A stretch of 64,000 nucleotides of DNA from Eumeta japonica. Lineage: Eukaryota; Arthropoda; Insecta; Lepidoptera; Psychidae. Position 1 is the stretch's first letter. Each line of letters opens with the position of its first letter. This document shows positions 24,020-37,234 of this stretch, in pieces. A program made the position numbers and the translations under genes. The DNA lies in assembly GCA_005406025.1 (NCBI GenBank), contig BGZK01000017.1:1114501-1178500 (forward strand). The letters are read 5' to 3'. The notes under the pieces were generated by a model. It was not told where the DNA came from. It saw only the letters and a list, made by a program, of their open reading frames with translations, and did no database searches.

Positions 24020-25740
24020 CGCCACTGCGCGCCCCCGCCCCCGGTCCCCCCCGCGGGCCGCACCGCACGAGGACCGCTCGACGCGCACTCGATGAATGTC
24101 CTAGTGTTAACGTAGGACTCGTGTGTCATGATAACTAAGATATTTTGTGATCGATGTCGCGCCCCTCGTAGGCTAAACGACGCCTGGCCTCGACACGAAC
24201 CAAATTTAGTTTTTAGTTAATCGACTAAGCATTCTACTATGTGTTCAGTTTCCAATACTTAGCTTTTGAGGTGTGCAGTGTAGTACTCATTGGACTCATC
24301 CATTAACTGTTATGTCTAATCCCAATTTCGAAAACGTGTCACGTCGCGTTGTGCGTCCGTCTATTGCCTTCTCCCGAAAGGCGCTCTCGATTGCTGAAAT
24401 TATAAATTATTTCATAACTCAGTAATGTAATAATCCAATAATTAAAGATTATTATAAAAACAGGCCCCTTATTTGAATGGGGCAGGTTAACCCACCTTCT
24501 TTCAAAATCGTTGGGTGTTAACAGAAAAATGATTTAATGATAAAGATTACTAGTCAATATTTATCAAAACTACAAGGGATCTTGTGTCCCACGCACGTCA
24601 AGGTCCCGACGTGGTGGCCAAGTTGTATATGTTGAGTGGGCCACGGAGGAAGGCCATTCGTAAGATGTAATTAGAGTTTTATATTTATGTATATTTATGA
24701 AGATTTGTATCGTTAATTTATATATATATATATATGTATACATATAGCTTGTATAATGTTGTTATGTCATACCATTTGTATATAGTCCCAGTGTTGTGAA
24801 TCAGAGGTGAATCTATATTGTAAACATTTAATCACACTTGAGTGTCTCAATTAATGTAAAAAAATTAATCATATTTATTACAGTATGTGTCTTTATTTGT
24901 TGTTTGAAGTTCATTTTGTATACTTTTTTATTTAGACAAAAAGTTATTTTCAACTTTCCACATCAGACCTTATGGCATTGACTGAATTGCATATTGATTA
25001 AGAATGCCTGAGAATCAAAAATAAACAAAGTTACTTCTTGGCATACTAAACTTTTTGTTAGTGGGATTAAAGATGTCCTGTTTATATACATTCTGATTAA
25101 TACCCATAATTTAATAGTTAATACTGATACAAATCTTTGTAATGCAGGTAACTCAAAAAGTAACTTTGGAAGAGAATATGTGCCAAATATTTAGTAGACA
25201 CACAGAAACATTTGGGCAAAATATATAGAAATTAGTTCCTATAATTTTTTTCAATATTTTTTTTTAAATGCTATCAATTCATTATCCATTATATAATTCT
25301 TGAGCCTTGTTTTGACTGATTATATTGACTTTTCCAAATTGTTAATATAAGACTTGACATTTCTACAATATTTCTATAAGTTGGTACTACAAATGTAGAT
25401 AATAACACTATCTCCAATTGCCCTTTATTTCGAGACAAACTTTGCATCTATATCAAAACAGTTAATTATATCTGAAATTACAATTGTTCATTTCTACATT
25501 TAAAATTGAAGACTTTGCATTTTTGTGAAAAATTTAATTTTTGACATAAAATTGTAAATTTTTATTTTCTTTGAGGTTCACAATATCTTTATTCCCTGAA
25601 GACTATGTAAAGAAGTATAAGATATAGGACTAGTTTGTCTAGAAATATCTGTAAATACACATGAATCACAAGAATGTATATTTGCATTATAGGTTGTATA
25701 CATTTTTTTTTTTTAATAAAAAGTGCAATGTTAATCAGTG
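24020..25740 (+). other. 3' UTR of Zdhhc8 (3' limit uncertain)
   Basis: GC-rich for about 150 bp after the stop, then increasingly AT-rich with no open frame. Candidate AATAAA signals are at 25020-25025 and 25715-25720; the latter is followed by a GT-rich stretch (AGTGGTAGTGAATTTTTTAT). The real cleavage site cannot be fixed from sequence alone. Confidence 0.5.
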
Positions 25741-28700
25741 GTAGTGAATTTTTTATATGTTTATTTAGAATTAGTTCACTACAATATTATTTGTCATGTA
25801 AGATGAAAATATAGTTTTAGTCGTGATTACTAATTTATGATTGGCAATTTAAGAATGTTTTGTGAACACAGGGCAAGTATTAGAAGTGTGTGTGGTTTTT
25901 TTTTTCAAGTACAGTAATTTATTTCAATACAAATCTCTAGTTAACCATTTATTTTTATTTTAATCACGATTATAAATTTATATAGCACAATTCGTCCATT
26001 TTGTTATTCACTTTGTAGTGGAAATGGCCTAGCTTTATAAATAGTATTGTTTAATATTAAGCTCGTGCTAGACTAGGAGTTTTGCCGAATGACTTAGTTA
26101 AATTTAACTAGTGAGTATATATTGTGACTCATTATTTCTGTTATTGAAATTAAATTTGTGAAACTGTTGAGGATAACAATATCAATAAATAATATACTTT
26201 ATCCAATAACACCAAAAATTATATCATAATTAAAAAGTGATTCTTCATAATTTCATACAAAAATTTGGACAAACAATTTCGATCGACCTCATTCACCTAA
26301 GTATGTGTTGCTGTTGTGTTGATTTCCCGAAACACGTTCTCCAACTAAAATTAATTTTCCTGGGAGTTGAAATCGGATTGACGTATGTCCTAAACAAACT
26401 TAGCTTTCGAAGTTTAGAATAGGAGGCATTGTCGTGTTTAAAGTATAACATTTCCGTATTTATATTTGTTACTTACAGACACACATTTCTATTTTTAGAT
26501 ATGTACGTAGCTTCATGGGAGCCCTTGTGGGTCACCAACGTATAAATGGCTCCCTTACTCAATCCAATAAGAACTAGACCGAGGAATATACAGAATATTT
26601 TGCTCGGTTACTATTATAACCGGTCGTGTGTAACACACACGACCACACACACACAATTATACGGCTGTTAGAAAACCAATACAGAAAGTACATGTGATTT
26701 GTTATTGCGACGCCTCAACCTGCCGCCGCATCCGTCCTTTCACGGAGATTATAATTGATAAGTTCTGGAATTGATAAATCTTTTTTTATGGTATTAGGAA
26801 TGATTTTTTTTTTACTTTTCAAAAGTCGTAGCTAGTCATTCGGCATCGCCCCCTGTCCAGCGGCAATATACAGGTTAATTTTTATTTCTTATTTAGTACA
26901 TTCCGTGCGTCTACATTTCGGTCGTTTGAGGTGTCGGTATCACCTGGTGCGTACTTAAACCATATCTCGATAGGGATATATTGCTCACTCCATTACGGGA
27001 AGAGATTATTTTACGTAGCACTGAGAGATAAATGCATAGTTCTTAGCGAGAAAGTGTAGGATGTTTGACGAAATTGTGTAAGAAAAAGGTCATAGATCAA
27101 CAATGCAAAATTTTGACATTTATTACCTATACCGATCGCATCAGTGTATGCAACCCTTGTTAATTAATGTTTATTTAGTAATTGATTTAGGCTTGCAATT
27201 TGTTTTGAACTGAAGTATTGTACAATTTCCAACTAGATATTTTATGTAAAATCATCAAATAAAAATATGATTTTTTATCTAAGACTAAAGTGTATATTTT
27301 ATAGTACCTCCTCAAAGTTGTTATCAGTACGTATGTGACAGTGTTTTATTTTTGTATTTTGATAAAATTTGTGTAAATATCCTTTTTCTTATTTTATTGA
27401 TATTAAACTCAATTAATCAGAAATTTGAGATTTTTTTCCGATCTTGTGTATTTTTATAGCTCTTCTTCTAAAAATGTAATTATTTTGCTGTTTGAATGTC
27501 TTTAGTAATTGACTAAGAATGCAAAATTTCATCTATATATAGTGAAAACTATTCTTTCTTTGTCCGAGCATCAGTTGAAAACTACCAAACTTATCGATTT
27601 AGGCTACTTATTTTTTAAATTTTGTATAGCCTTCATCATTTCTTTTATTCACTATTATAACCCAATAGCTTATCACCCGCGGTTTGGCCCGCGTGGATGT
27701 AGTATGTGTTCATCATTTCGTTCCCACTTTCCATTCTGGTCCCGTTACTGTTTCTGATTCGATCCTGGTCACGCTCTTGATTCTATTCCTTATCCCACAT
27801 TCAGTTTCGAACCTCGGTCCCGGGCTCGGCTTGGGAGTCTGTTTCCCGTCCAGTTTTAAATTCCGTTACCGATCACGGTTCCAATTTGTACTAAGCCGGA
27901 CATGTGCTAAAATCAAAATGTAGGCTGTCGCGCCCAGACCCCGTAGCGGCGGGTTCCGACAGCGCCGAGGTGGCTGCGACTACGGCGTAAATGTGAGTAA
28001 AAAATCGCGTCATATTAATACCCGCTCAATCACACACACAGGTTATTTGTTTCATACAAAAAATATATGATAAACGTTTAACTGAATAACACCATAGGTA
28101 TTTCAAATTCTTATTTAAAACCGATATTCCGTTGCAAACTTTCATCAGCCATTTCCTTCTTCAAATCTAAAATCCAAAACCCTGAACCATGACATTTATT
28201 TATTATATTATCATTTATAATCCAAATACGAAGTTCTTATCTTTATAAAAAACCAATACTCTCATTGCAAAATTTCCCACTCTTTTCCCCCAACAAAATG
28301 TGACTATTCAAAATACCTAAAATTTGTCATTATATGTATTTATGCTCAGTAGCTATAATTCAAATTTTCATGTTTCTAACTTCAAAAACAAATTAAGTTT
28401 TAATCAAATGGGTTATACATGTATTTAACTACATTTTTTGAGTTAGCTGTAAACGACGGGTTATACATGATCACCTGACAAATCTATCATTCCCCCATTC
28501 GTTAATTACGTAAGACTTCTAGGCCTCGCCCTTATGTAAGATTTTATTTGATTTTAGAAAAGGATCAATTGTATTAAAATTTTTAATTTGACGTAAATCA
28601 TGATTTTTCTATTTTAAAAGGTAGTTTTGGTTATACCATTATACTATTATTAGATTTAGAGAATGATTATATAATTACCAGATAATTTTATAGTCTCTGG

Positions 28701-28790
28701 AAAATTGGTATTATAATAAAAAGTAAGTTTTCAAATAATTTCAAAGTGAAAAAAAACAAATTAGTCAAACTACAAACGAATAATACTTTG
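25741..28790. other. Intergenic AT-rich stretch with a degenerate repeat tail
   Basis: No gene seen. Notable pieces are a short (CA)n run with a 10-bp inverted repeat near 26620-26655 and a pyrimidine-rich block at 27675-27900 beginning CCCGCGGTTTGGCCCGCGTGG. That opening resembles RTE-like repeat tails common in Lepidoptera and recurs in weaker form near 35600 and 39110. Open frames here overlap these repeats and look non-coding. Confidence 0.5.
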
Positions 28791-28849
28791 CGCAAAATAA
28801 GGAACGATTAGAATTGAAATAATGAGAAACATTAAAAGCTGGTTCAGAT

Positions 28850-31410
28850 CATTAATAGTCCGGACTAAATGGGTTGGTAAGCCTTCTGCCCGATTGGACA
28901 CAATTGGTAGCTCATCAGCTGTGATATTAGATGACACTTCATCTGGCACGTCCGTTGGCACTTCAACTTCATCTAGCCACTGCATCTTCTCCATCGGCTG
29001 GGGCATAAATTTTATGGTGAAGCATATCTCAGCCGCTTTTCACGATTTTCGCTGCAATGCGCTGAGAACGACTGCAGCTGTTGATTGCAGAGTCTATATT
29101 CACGAAAGGCTATAAATCGCGGGAATGGACAGTACGGTAGTGGGAAATCGTATGGTAGCGTTTCATAGGAAGTAACTGGTACCTTAATAATTATACATTG
29201 AAAAAAATGATAGGAAATGAGCATCCTGTACATTTTCCAATGCTTTTAATATAGCTTTCCCGTATCCGAATCCTGAACAAGCTGTAGAGGTGGTGGTAAA
29301 AATCCATTTTTCAGAATATTTTTTAGATAACTACGTAGTCCTCGTTAGCACTCGCATTTCACAACCTGCAAACAATATTGTAACTGACGTGTGCACTGAC
29401 GAGTGCCATACTGCGTCCACTGGCCTAGGTATTCCTGCTTCGGAGTCTGGACCATTGTAACGTGCGGTTACAGAAACGGAATCTATTAGTAACTCCGGAG
29501 ATCTGCTAAAGCTTCACCAGCAGCCTGAAAATTCTTGAGCTAAAGCTCAAAGTTAGAGTTTTTCCCCCGTACTTCGAAATGTAATCCGTGTGTCTCGTGC
29601 GGCAAAACAACTCCCATTAACTGCTTGCTTAACGGTGCTATCCTAAGCTCTACACGATTGAAAGCACTGCATCCTGGAGAATTTGTCACGATAAACATTG
29701 CATCCAGATCGAATGTTTGTAAATGTTGAATGGCAAATGCGATGTTTTTAAGAAACTTAGGATTTTCATCTGGATCTACACCTACAGTAAAAATTATAAC
29801 CGGTTTAATATCGTCTTTGTCAGTTTTTAGTATTTCTGAAAAACTAGGTTCCTTCAGTAAAGTATGTATATCATGAGCATGAGTTTCCAAAGTAGACTGA
29901 GCGTGTTTTCCACTTCTGATTGTGATGAATGTCGGATCACAGTACGTAACTTTATGGGGATCACCCATGCCCTACGGCTTGATACAAATTCCAGCATAGA
30001 CTGAGGTTTCCCTCAGTCTATGTGATGTGATGTGATGAAGCCATGGTCTGGAAGCTTGATTGTATAATCAACATATATGACAAGGGACTGTTGTTCTTTA
30101 GCAGCGGTGACCCCAATAGGCACGTATGCCTTCTAATTTTGGGACAAAAATGCGCATTGCTTCTGTCAAAGCATTGAGGAAAGCGATTCTAAATTCCTCA
30201 AGGTGGCATTGCAAAACTTTCCATCGGGGTGTTGTTTGTGTAAATCATTGGTCGGTTGGAACAGCTTAACCGGCACCGTCACCACAGGGCGTTATCCTTG
30301 TCCAGTTCGATAATTTTTGTGAATATGCCTGGTGTAAAGAGAATTCCTTGCAATCGTAAAACCTAGCTCTTGCACTTTAGACTGCAACTCGTCTAATACA
30401 TTACAATATTTAATTTCATCCGTTTGACGGTGTTCGAGAGCTGCACTTCCGTAAATAGCTGCTGCTTTGATGGCATTAAGCAAACCTTCCTCCATACGAG
30501 GATGTCTAGCCTCTAACCGCATGCCAATATCAGAACTAGAAGTAGGAATTTTCTTGAGTTTTTCTTTATTTTTTTGCCTATATTTAATCTGATATTCGAC
30601 ATTTTTCTTTTCGTTTTTCAGTATTTGCTCTTGCTTTGAAAGCTCTACAAGTTTTTTAAAGTCATTTTCATTATCTAAATCTATTAGAGTAGATGACAGC
30701 CGGCCGCGTAGTGCAGTTATTTAATCGCGATATGTCTTGCGCCGGAGTCGCGTACTTGCGTTTCAGTACAGTTTTAGACTGAGAATCGTCCAAATTCTCT
30801 ATCAGGTTTTCATAGGTTTACTTAAAATTCTCAGCTGGTACTAGGCTGCTGGATCTTGTCCCAGAAGATTCGGCGGTGGATACAGCAGGAACACAGCGCG
30901 TCATTGCTTATGCGCTTTGTAGAAGTAGACGCCTATAAAAAAAAAGAAAATTATTATCACCATATATAAGTTCAAATGTCCTTTATGTTGAGAATTTCCA
31001 GTTTTAGGAGCTTTTGAATATTTCTCACGATTTCTTACACGTGTTACTACAAAACTATGCTAGATTTAAATGAAATAGTACGATTCTATGCAAGAATTTA
31101 TGGAAGAAATACTGATGTTGACTTCAGTTTATGACTGACAGCTATCTCATTAAATCAGTCTAAGAAAAAAATACATATCTTATTACCCGAACAAAAAGCG
31201 AAGCAAACTAGTCTGCGTTGCTTTCGTCTCGGCCTTCAGATCCGAAATCTTATTAATAGCATTATTCAGCTCTGTACCACTAAAATACTTTTTAAGATCC
31301 TTTTAGCACATATTACAAGTGCCTATCCTGAATACGTCGTCTTGTTAGTACACTCTCGCAGCGTTTTGAAAACACTTCATACAAATCTTTGCACGTAGCC
31401 ATTGTCTGGT
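28850..31410 (-). pseudogene. Decayed gene of a dispersed uncharacterised protein family
   Basis: On the minus strand the pieces line up in protein order: a short first exon MATCKDLYEVFSKRCESV (from about 31402), after a gap MTRCVPAVSTAESSGTRSS (from about 30902), a Lys-rich coiled stretch, LEARHPRMEEGLLNAIKAAA and ALEHRQTDEIKYCNVLDEL (30292-30522), VPIGVTAAKEQQ (about 30100), then GDPHKVTYCDPTFITIRSGKH and DENPKFLKNIAFAIQHL with a SPGCSAFNRVE motif (29540-29968), and finally a cysteine-containing tail near 29100. I recall multi-copy uncharacterised invertebrate proteins with this order (RHPRLEE, IRSGKH, DGGPDENPR, LPHD). At least five stops and frameshifts break the frame. The molecular function is unknown; a transposon origin is possible but unproven. 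Confidence 0.6.
29995..30022. repeat. 12-bp perfect inverted repeat, 4-nt spacer
   Basis: CATAGACTGAGG is followed after TTTC by its exact complement CCTCAGTCTATG. It lies at a disrupted point of the decayed gene, between the LPDHGF and GDPHKVTY blocks, as if a local inverted duplication had occurred. Confidence 0.85.
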
Positions 31411-31414
31411 GCCA

Positions 31415-32035
31415 GTATCAAACATTCGTCACGTTGAAAAAACAAACAGCGGTGGGCGTCCGCCCCAGGACTTGTCACGATTTATCGGCGGAGGGTAAAA
31501 AAATAGTAGGGATGAAGGCGCCATTAATGGAACAGCATAGAAATTCCGCGGGACTTTCATACTTGTGAAATGATGGCAATTTGAATAAAATGATATGCAT
31601 TTGTGACTAATCATTCATTGCTATTATTACGTGATATTAAAAAGAATTAGTTTTTCAAATAATTGAAGTAAGATTAATATACAAATAGAACGCAGTATGA
31701 TTTTTATTTACAAGCTTCAAAATCTGTAAAAATAGACACATAAAACTTTTAAAAACTTAATAAATAATTAAAACTTCCAAAATAGAAATATGTATAAATA
31801 AAATTCTAAGTACATTGAAGAAGAATAAAATAGATCTCAAAGTTGTTTTCCCCAAAGCTTAGCTCTAAAATATCCATCTTTCTATTTAAGAAATCGCACA
31901 TTTCAGTTTAGGTACGCAAGAATGGCCTCTACCTCCCCTCCCCCAACCCAAAAATAAGGACATGTAGAGATTTGAAGTCCCCTCTTTCCCTCTGAATCTT
32001 TATGTAATTAATAAATGGCCCCGTGTCGGTTCTGT
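31415..32035. other. AT-rich spacer, no gene seen
   Basis: Lies between the decayed family gene and the gypsy fragment. The 61-codon open frame at 31429-31614 has no motif. Confidence 0.5.
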
Positions 32036-32039
32036 GTTA

Positions 32040-33660
32040 ATATTTTCTTTATTCCCAGATACCCTCCAAACACGTCATGAAATGCTTTTAATTTAAATTG
32101 ACGTTCACTTTCGATTTTGGTATGACTAGCTGTAAATGTACGTCTATCTCAGTCGTTGTCTTTCATTTTCTGTACATTAACCCGTCGCGCTATACCAAAC
32201 TGTCCCATTGCGCCTGATAACTTTCTGATCTGACTCATTGGTGCAACTTAACTCCGACCCAACATGGAAACCTTATTTTGCTATTCCAGAACAGATTTGA
32301 GATTATGATATTCTCAAGCTCGTTGCGTAGCTTGATTGCTCCATTCGCCGCTGATTGTATCCATCCTTATGATTCTGGTGGACGCGTTCTTTCGCTCTTG
32401 TCTAGTACAGTGTCAGCAATCCAAGGGTCGAGAGAATGAATCCACATTTCCACGAGTTTTGTCTCTTCGATGTTCCGTGACAAATTCAAATCCTGGCAGC
32501 TGTTGCAGCTAACGTACAACCTTCCGGGCTTTTAAATTATAGTAGCGATTGTCCGTACGCAGGCACTATTTCCGTCATAGTAAATATTTGTGGCAATGTT
32601 GAAATATGTTAACTACGGCCAGCAGCTTCTTTGGTGTCACAGTAATTACTTTCCGACTTAAACAAGGATTTGCTGAAATATGCTATCACTACTTCCTGAT
32701 AATTCTTCCGTTGAGATAAAGCTTCTCCCATGCCGGCATTACTTGCGTCTGTATTAAGATTGAATTCATTATATTATTGTTTATAAACACATATATTACT
32801 CTAGTTAGTTAATGCGCTCTCGCGCGTCTAATCCCATTGATATCACAGTTTCTCTTCTGTCAGTCAGTTTGAGAGCTCAGATGTGTTAAAACTCCTTTTT
32901 ATAAAACATCTGTATTAGGAGCATACTCCCAGAAACGCGTAAACTTTCGTTTACTTGATTGGCTATCACTTAACTGTCTTGACCTTGCTAGGGCCGGTTC
33001 CGATACCCTGCCCCGAAATAATGAGTATTTTTTGGACTGAGCTTCAAGTTTTCCTCAGTACCTTCTCTAAATTTTGATGTCAAAATCGTTTCCCATTACT
33101 AAAATATCATCTAGGTACACTAGCAATGCTTCTACTGTTAATATTACCTAAATCTAATACAAGAGGTGTTCAATAGTAGCCGAGGCGTTAAGTATTAGCC
33201 CAGATTTGATTTGCCAGATTTGAAAACATCGATTTGCCAGAGACCCTTTCCCGTTGAGTACGCTGTTTTTTCCTTATTATTGGGGTCCATTACAACTTGA
33301 CAACGACGGCTTTCTAGATCCAAGATGGAAAACCATATCATCCCATGTAGAGTGCCCAGTGTACCGAAAGTTGTATTTCTTTGTTGCATTATTTAACCGA
33401 CTGCAGTCAATGCAGAACCTTGTTCCATCCTTCTTTACCAGAACAACCGGTGAGCACCACGGATACAACGAAGAATCAATCTCATAATTACTAGCTTTAG
33501 TTTTGTTATGGTTTTCTACTTTTTTCTCACGAAACAGCGACACCAGCCGGGGTCGTTGACGAATCAGAGTTTCATTTTCGGTATTTATTTTATGCGAAGA
33601 TGATGCACTATCTATGCTTATCATAGATGCGATGAAGCATAATCTCTTCAAATGCGACGA
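32040..33660 (-). pseudogene. Ty3/gypsy-type retrotransposon pol fragment (RT-RNase H-start of integrase)
   Basis: On the minus strand, in order: YPWCSPVVLVKKDGTRFCID and SRLNNATKK (reverse-transcriptase start, about 33380-33540), QVVMDPNNKEKTAYSTGKG (about 33230-33300), VYLDDIL with the catalytic YLDD box (about 33110), NLNTDASNAGMGEALSQ (RNase H, about 32740), and VIPKSKV plus a degraded zinc-binding start of integrase (about 32100). Many stops and frameshifts occur. No long terminal repeats or gag are recognised in the window, so this is an isolated dead piece. Confidence 0.85.
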
Positions 33661-33703
33661 TATGGAGATACCCTTGAAGAGTAAAATTTTAACTGTTTAC
33701 TCA

Positions 33704-34890
33704 TTTATCAAATTTATCTCCGTATTTAATTTAAATAGTGCCATCTGTTAGACTGCAAATTTATCTTCGTATATTATTTATATAGTGCCATCTGCTAGGT
33801 CGCAAAATGTATCTCCGGTTTATTTAAATAGTGCTATCTGTTACATCGCAAATTTATATCCGTATTTCATTTAAATAGTGCCATCTGTTACATCGCAAAT
33901 TTATCTACGTATTTCATTTAAATAGTGCCATCTGTTAGACCGCAAATTTATCTCAGTATTTCATTTTTATAGTGCTGTCTGTGAAATCGCAAGATTTATC
34001 TGTGTTTTATTTAAATGGTGCCATCTGTTACATCGTAAAATGTATCTCAGTATTTCATTTAAATAGTGCCATCTGTTAGACCGCAAATTTATCTACGTAT
34101 TTCATTTAAATAGTGCCATCTGTTAGACCGCAAATTTATCTCAGTATTTCATTTTTATAGTGCTGTCTGTGAAATCGCAAGATTTATCTGTGTTTTATTT
34201 AAATGGTGCCATCTGTTACATCGTAAAATGTATCTCAGTATTTCATTTAAATAATGCCATCTGTTAGACCGCAAATTTATCTACGTATTTCATTTAAATA
34301 GTGCCATCTGTTAGACCGCAAATTTATCTCAGTATTTCATTTTTATAGTGCTGTCTGTGAAATCGCAAAATTTATCTGTGTTTTATTTAAATGGTGCCAT
34401 CTGTTACATCGTAAAATGTATCTCAATATTTCATTTAAATAGTGCCATCTGTTAGACCGCAAAATTATCTACGTATTTCATTTGAATAGTGCCATTTGTT
34501 AGTCCGTAAAATTTATCTCAGTATTTCATTTTTATAGTGCTGTCTGTGAAATCGCAAAATTTTTCTGTGTTTTATTTAAATGGTGCCATCTGTTACATCG
34601 TAAAATGTATCTCAGTATTTCATTTAAATAGTGCCATCTGTTAGACCGCAAATTTATCTACGTATTTCATTTAAATAGTGCCATTTGTTAGTCCGTAAAA
34701 TTTATCTCAGTATTTCATTTTTATTGTGCTGTCTGTGAAATCGCAAAATTTATCTGTGTTTTATTTAAATGGTGCCATCTGTTACATCGTAAAATGTATC
34801 TCAGTATTTCATTTAAATAGTGCCATCTGTTAGACCGCAAATTTATCTACGTATTTCATTTATATAGTGCCATCTGTTAGACCGCAAATT
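33704..34890. repeat. 47-bp tandem satellite with four-monomer higher-order units
   Basis: About 25 monomers of near 47 bp, each with the core ATTTAAATAGTGCCATCTGTTA. From about 33900 four monomer types follow each other in fixed order (ACGTATTTC..., CAGTATTTCATTTTTATAGTGCTGTCTGTG..., CTGTGTTTTATTTAAATGG..., then TAAAATGTATCTCAG...), so the higher-order unit is about 188 bp and repeats five times (CTGTGTTTTATTT near 33999, 34187, 34375, 34564, 34753). The left monomers are more divergent than the right ones. Confidence 0.93.
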
Positions 34891-34914
34891 TATCTATTAT
34901 CGATAATAGATAAA
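34889..34914. repeat. Perfect 26-bp palindrome at the end of the satellite
   Basis: TTTATCTATTATC is followed directly by its exact complement GATAATAGATAAA with no spacer, right where the satellite ends. The left half is the ordinary monomer start (TTTATCTA), so the palindrome arises at the junction. Confidence 0.95.
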
Positions 34915-37230
34915 CAATGTTGCAAAATGGTACCTATGAAATGGTACTGAAAGAAGGAAAGCGTCGATTTTTTTTAATTTAGTTTATTTTTAATCAAATT
35001 TGATATAGAAATAGAAACAAAAAGGAAACACTTATCAAAATAAGTTCTCTTCTAAGTCGTTAATGCCGTTTGTGAGATCGTCGTGGCATAGATATCTATA
35101 CCTTTAATAAATTTGTAGCGTTTTTCTGTATATTCGTTTAAATACATTTTTTTTTATTTTGTGATTGACATACATTTTTTGATTTAATGACCTTGATTCT
35201 GTCAATTTCAAATGGAAGCCTAAAAATGTATTATATGTTCTTCCATTGGCTTCTAATTATTTCTCTATTAAATTTTGTTGCAATTGGTACAACTGCAAGT
35301 GTGTTTAATTGTATTCACGGAACCCTAAAAAAGTATTATCTTCCCTTTGACTTCCAATTGTGTACATACAAAATTTTAGAACGATTGCTAAAACTATAAA
35401 GGTTCTTATTGACTCTCGGATCCCTAAAATGTATCCTATGTCCTTCCGTTGATTTCCAACTAACTTTATAATTTTATATTGAATTTCAAATTAAATTCGT
35501 ATACTGAAATTAGTTAAAATATAAAGGTTCTGAGTAACTCTCAGGAAACCTTAAAACCCATCGCTAATTTTTATTCTAGATAGCATTCTCTCACGATCGA
35601 GCCCGCGTGGACATGTAATGAATTCTTATATCATTTAGGTATATCAACTGTCCTTCATGATACTGAAGGACAGCTTTCGTCCCGCTTTTCGTCCTTAATT
35701 TTGCAGTTCCGATTCTAGTCCCAATCTCGATCCTCTTTCCACCTTGATTCCATTACGATAGTTATTCCATTTTTAAGTAAATGTTTTTCAATTTTCATGC
35801 AGGAATCCTAAATTTTCTGGAAAAAAGTACTATAACGTAATATGGTCCTCTACCATCCAGTGAAAATCTCACCGTGATCAATTCTGTTTTTCCGAAGATA
35901 CCCAGGACAAACAAAGAGGCAGACAGATAGGCAAAATATTTTAAGAGGGTTGTTTGGGTGATTGATATGTATAAATATCTTTATAATCTTAATAAAGTTA
36001 TTAGCTGTTTTGAAATCACAGACAGACACTTAATTTTATTTATGTATGTAGAATTATATATAATATCCTTTCTACAATGGGAATCCGATACTATTGCTAA
36101 GATGTTTTGATTATAATCGACGAAATGTGTACATTGTGGCACTTTCTCTTTCATTATTTTGTTGATTTCCGCAACACAAACTTCACTGATTCATTTGTAT
36201 AACAATAATAGAACTGGCTACTAAACTCCGATCATGAACATAGATGTACAAAAAAGAAGAGATGCACAGCCGATTTTGACGGCAAAAATGGCTCAAAGTG
36301 TACATTTTGTCTCTGTCTCACATTTTACGATACTATTTTGCAGTGCCAAAGAAAAAGAAGGGGCGGTACAATATTTATCATCTATCGTTTCAACCAAAAT
36401 GTAATAATATAAGGTTTATTTTTAAATGCTAAGAGAAAAAGTAAAGTTCATTTTGTTACTGAAAGACAATAAATTCTATTTTTTTTTAATTTACACGTTC
36501 TTAAACAAAATAGCAGTGCAGTAGTTTAATGTTATTTTAAATCTTTATTGTTGTCTTTTAGTTGAATATATGAAAAGAATCATCAGTGAAAATATACATC
36601 AAGACTTGATAGTTTCTAAGGTGTATAGAATATAGTAATATAAAAGTTAAGTTTTAAGAAATTTCTTATTAATTATAGAATAAAATAACGATTAATAAAA
36701 CATTAACATATTTTTAATGAACGTAATACCTATACCTAAAAAACTAATTTAAATATAATAAACATATTTCTTTGGAAGAGGTTTAATCTATTTTAACTTT
36801 AGAGATAATTTTAAATTTGGCATACATGTAAAAAAATAATAAATAAAAAAAAAAGCGTTTCCTAATATAAGAACAGATTCTCTATTGTTATGCGACCGAA
36901 TAATATTACATCGCAAGAAGTAAGAGATGGTGTTGCTTAGGTCTATTTATTTTAATTCGGTTTATACATCAGCTTTTGATGCTACTTTAAATGAAGTAAT
37001 ACAAAATATTCTTCGAATACTCATTATATGATTGATTACCTATTATAAATAAACCAAATTTTGCTTATCGAAAACAAGAAATACCATCCTTTTTCTCACG
37101 AGATATTTTTGCATTTTTTAACAGAACACTTCGACGTCATAACGAAAGGTTACGACGTCGACGACGCGACGAAACTATGTACATTGAATGCAATGAGTGC
37201 TAAACTGTCTGTTTTAGCACTCATCCCCGT
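34915..37230. other. Repeat-derived AT-rich stretch, no gene seen
   Basis: At 35160-35560 a degraded tandem motif recurs (GATTCTGTCAATTTCAAATGG..., GACTCTCGGATCCCTAAAATG..., AACTCTCAGGAAACCTTAAAA), typical of old repeat tails. At 35590-35770 there is a pyrimidine-rich block starting GAGCCCGCGTGGAC, similar to 27675-27900. The rest is AT-rich. An open frame from 37061 has a GACGTCGACGACGCGACG patch but no recognised domain. Confidence 0.45.
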
Positions 37231-37234
37231 TGAA

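Noticed and set aside
23079..24138. Several other long frames on both strands across the GC-rich last exon
   Set aside because: Shadows of the real coding frame caused by high GC; only the frame ending EISV joins the upstream exons in phase.
33700..34900. CRISPR-like array
   Set aside because: Regular repeats of ~47 bp without unique spacers in a eukaryotic context; this is a satellite.
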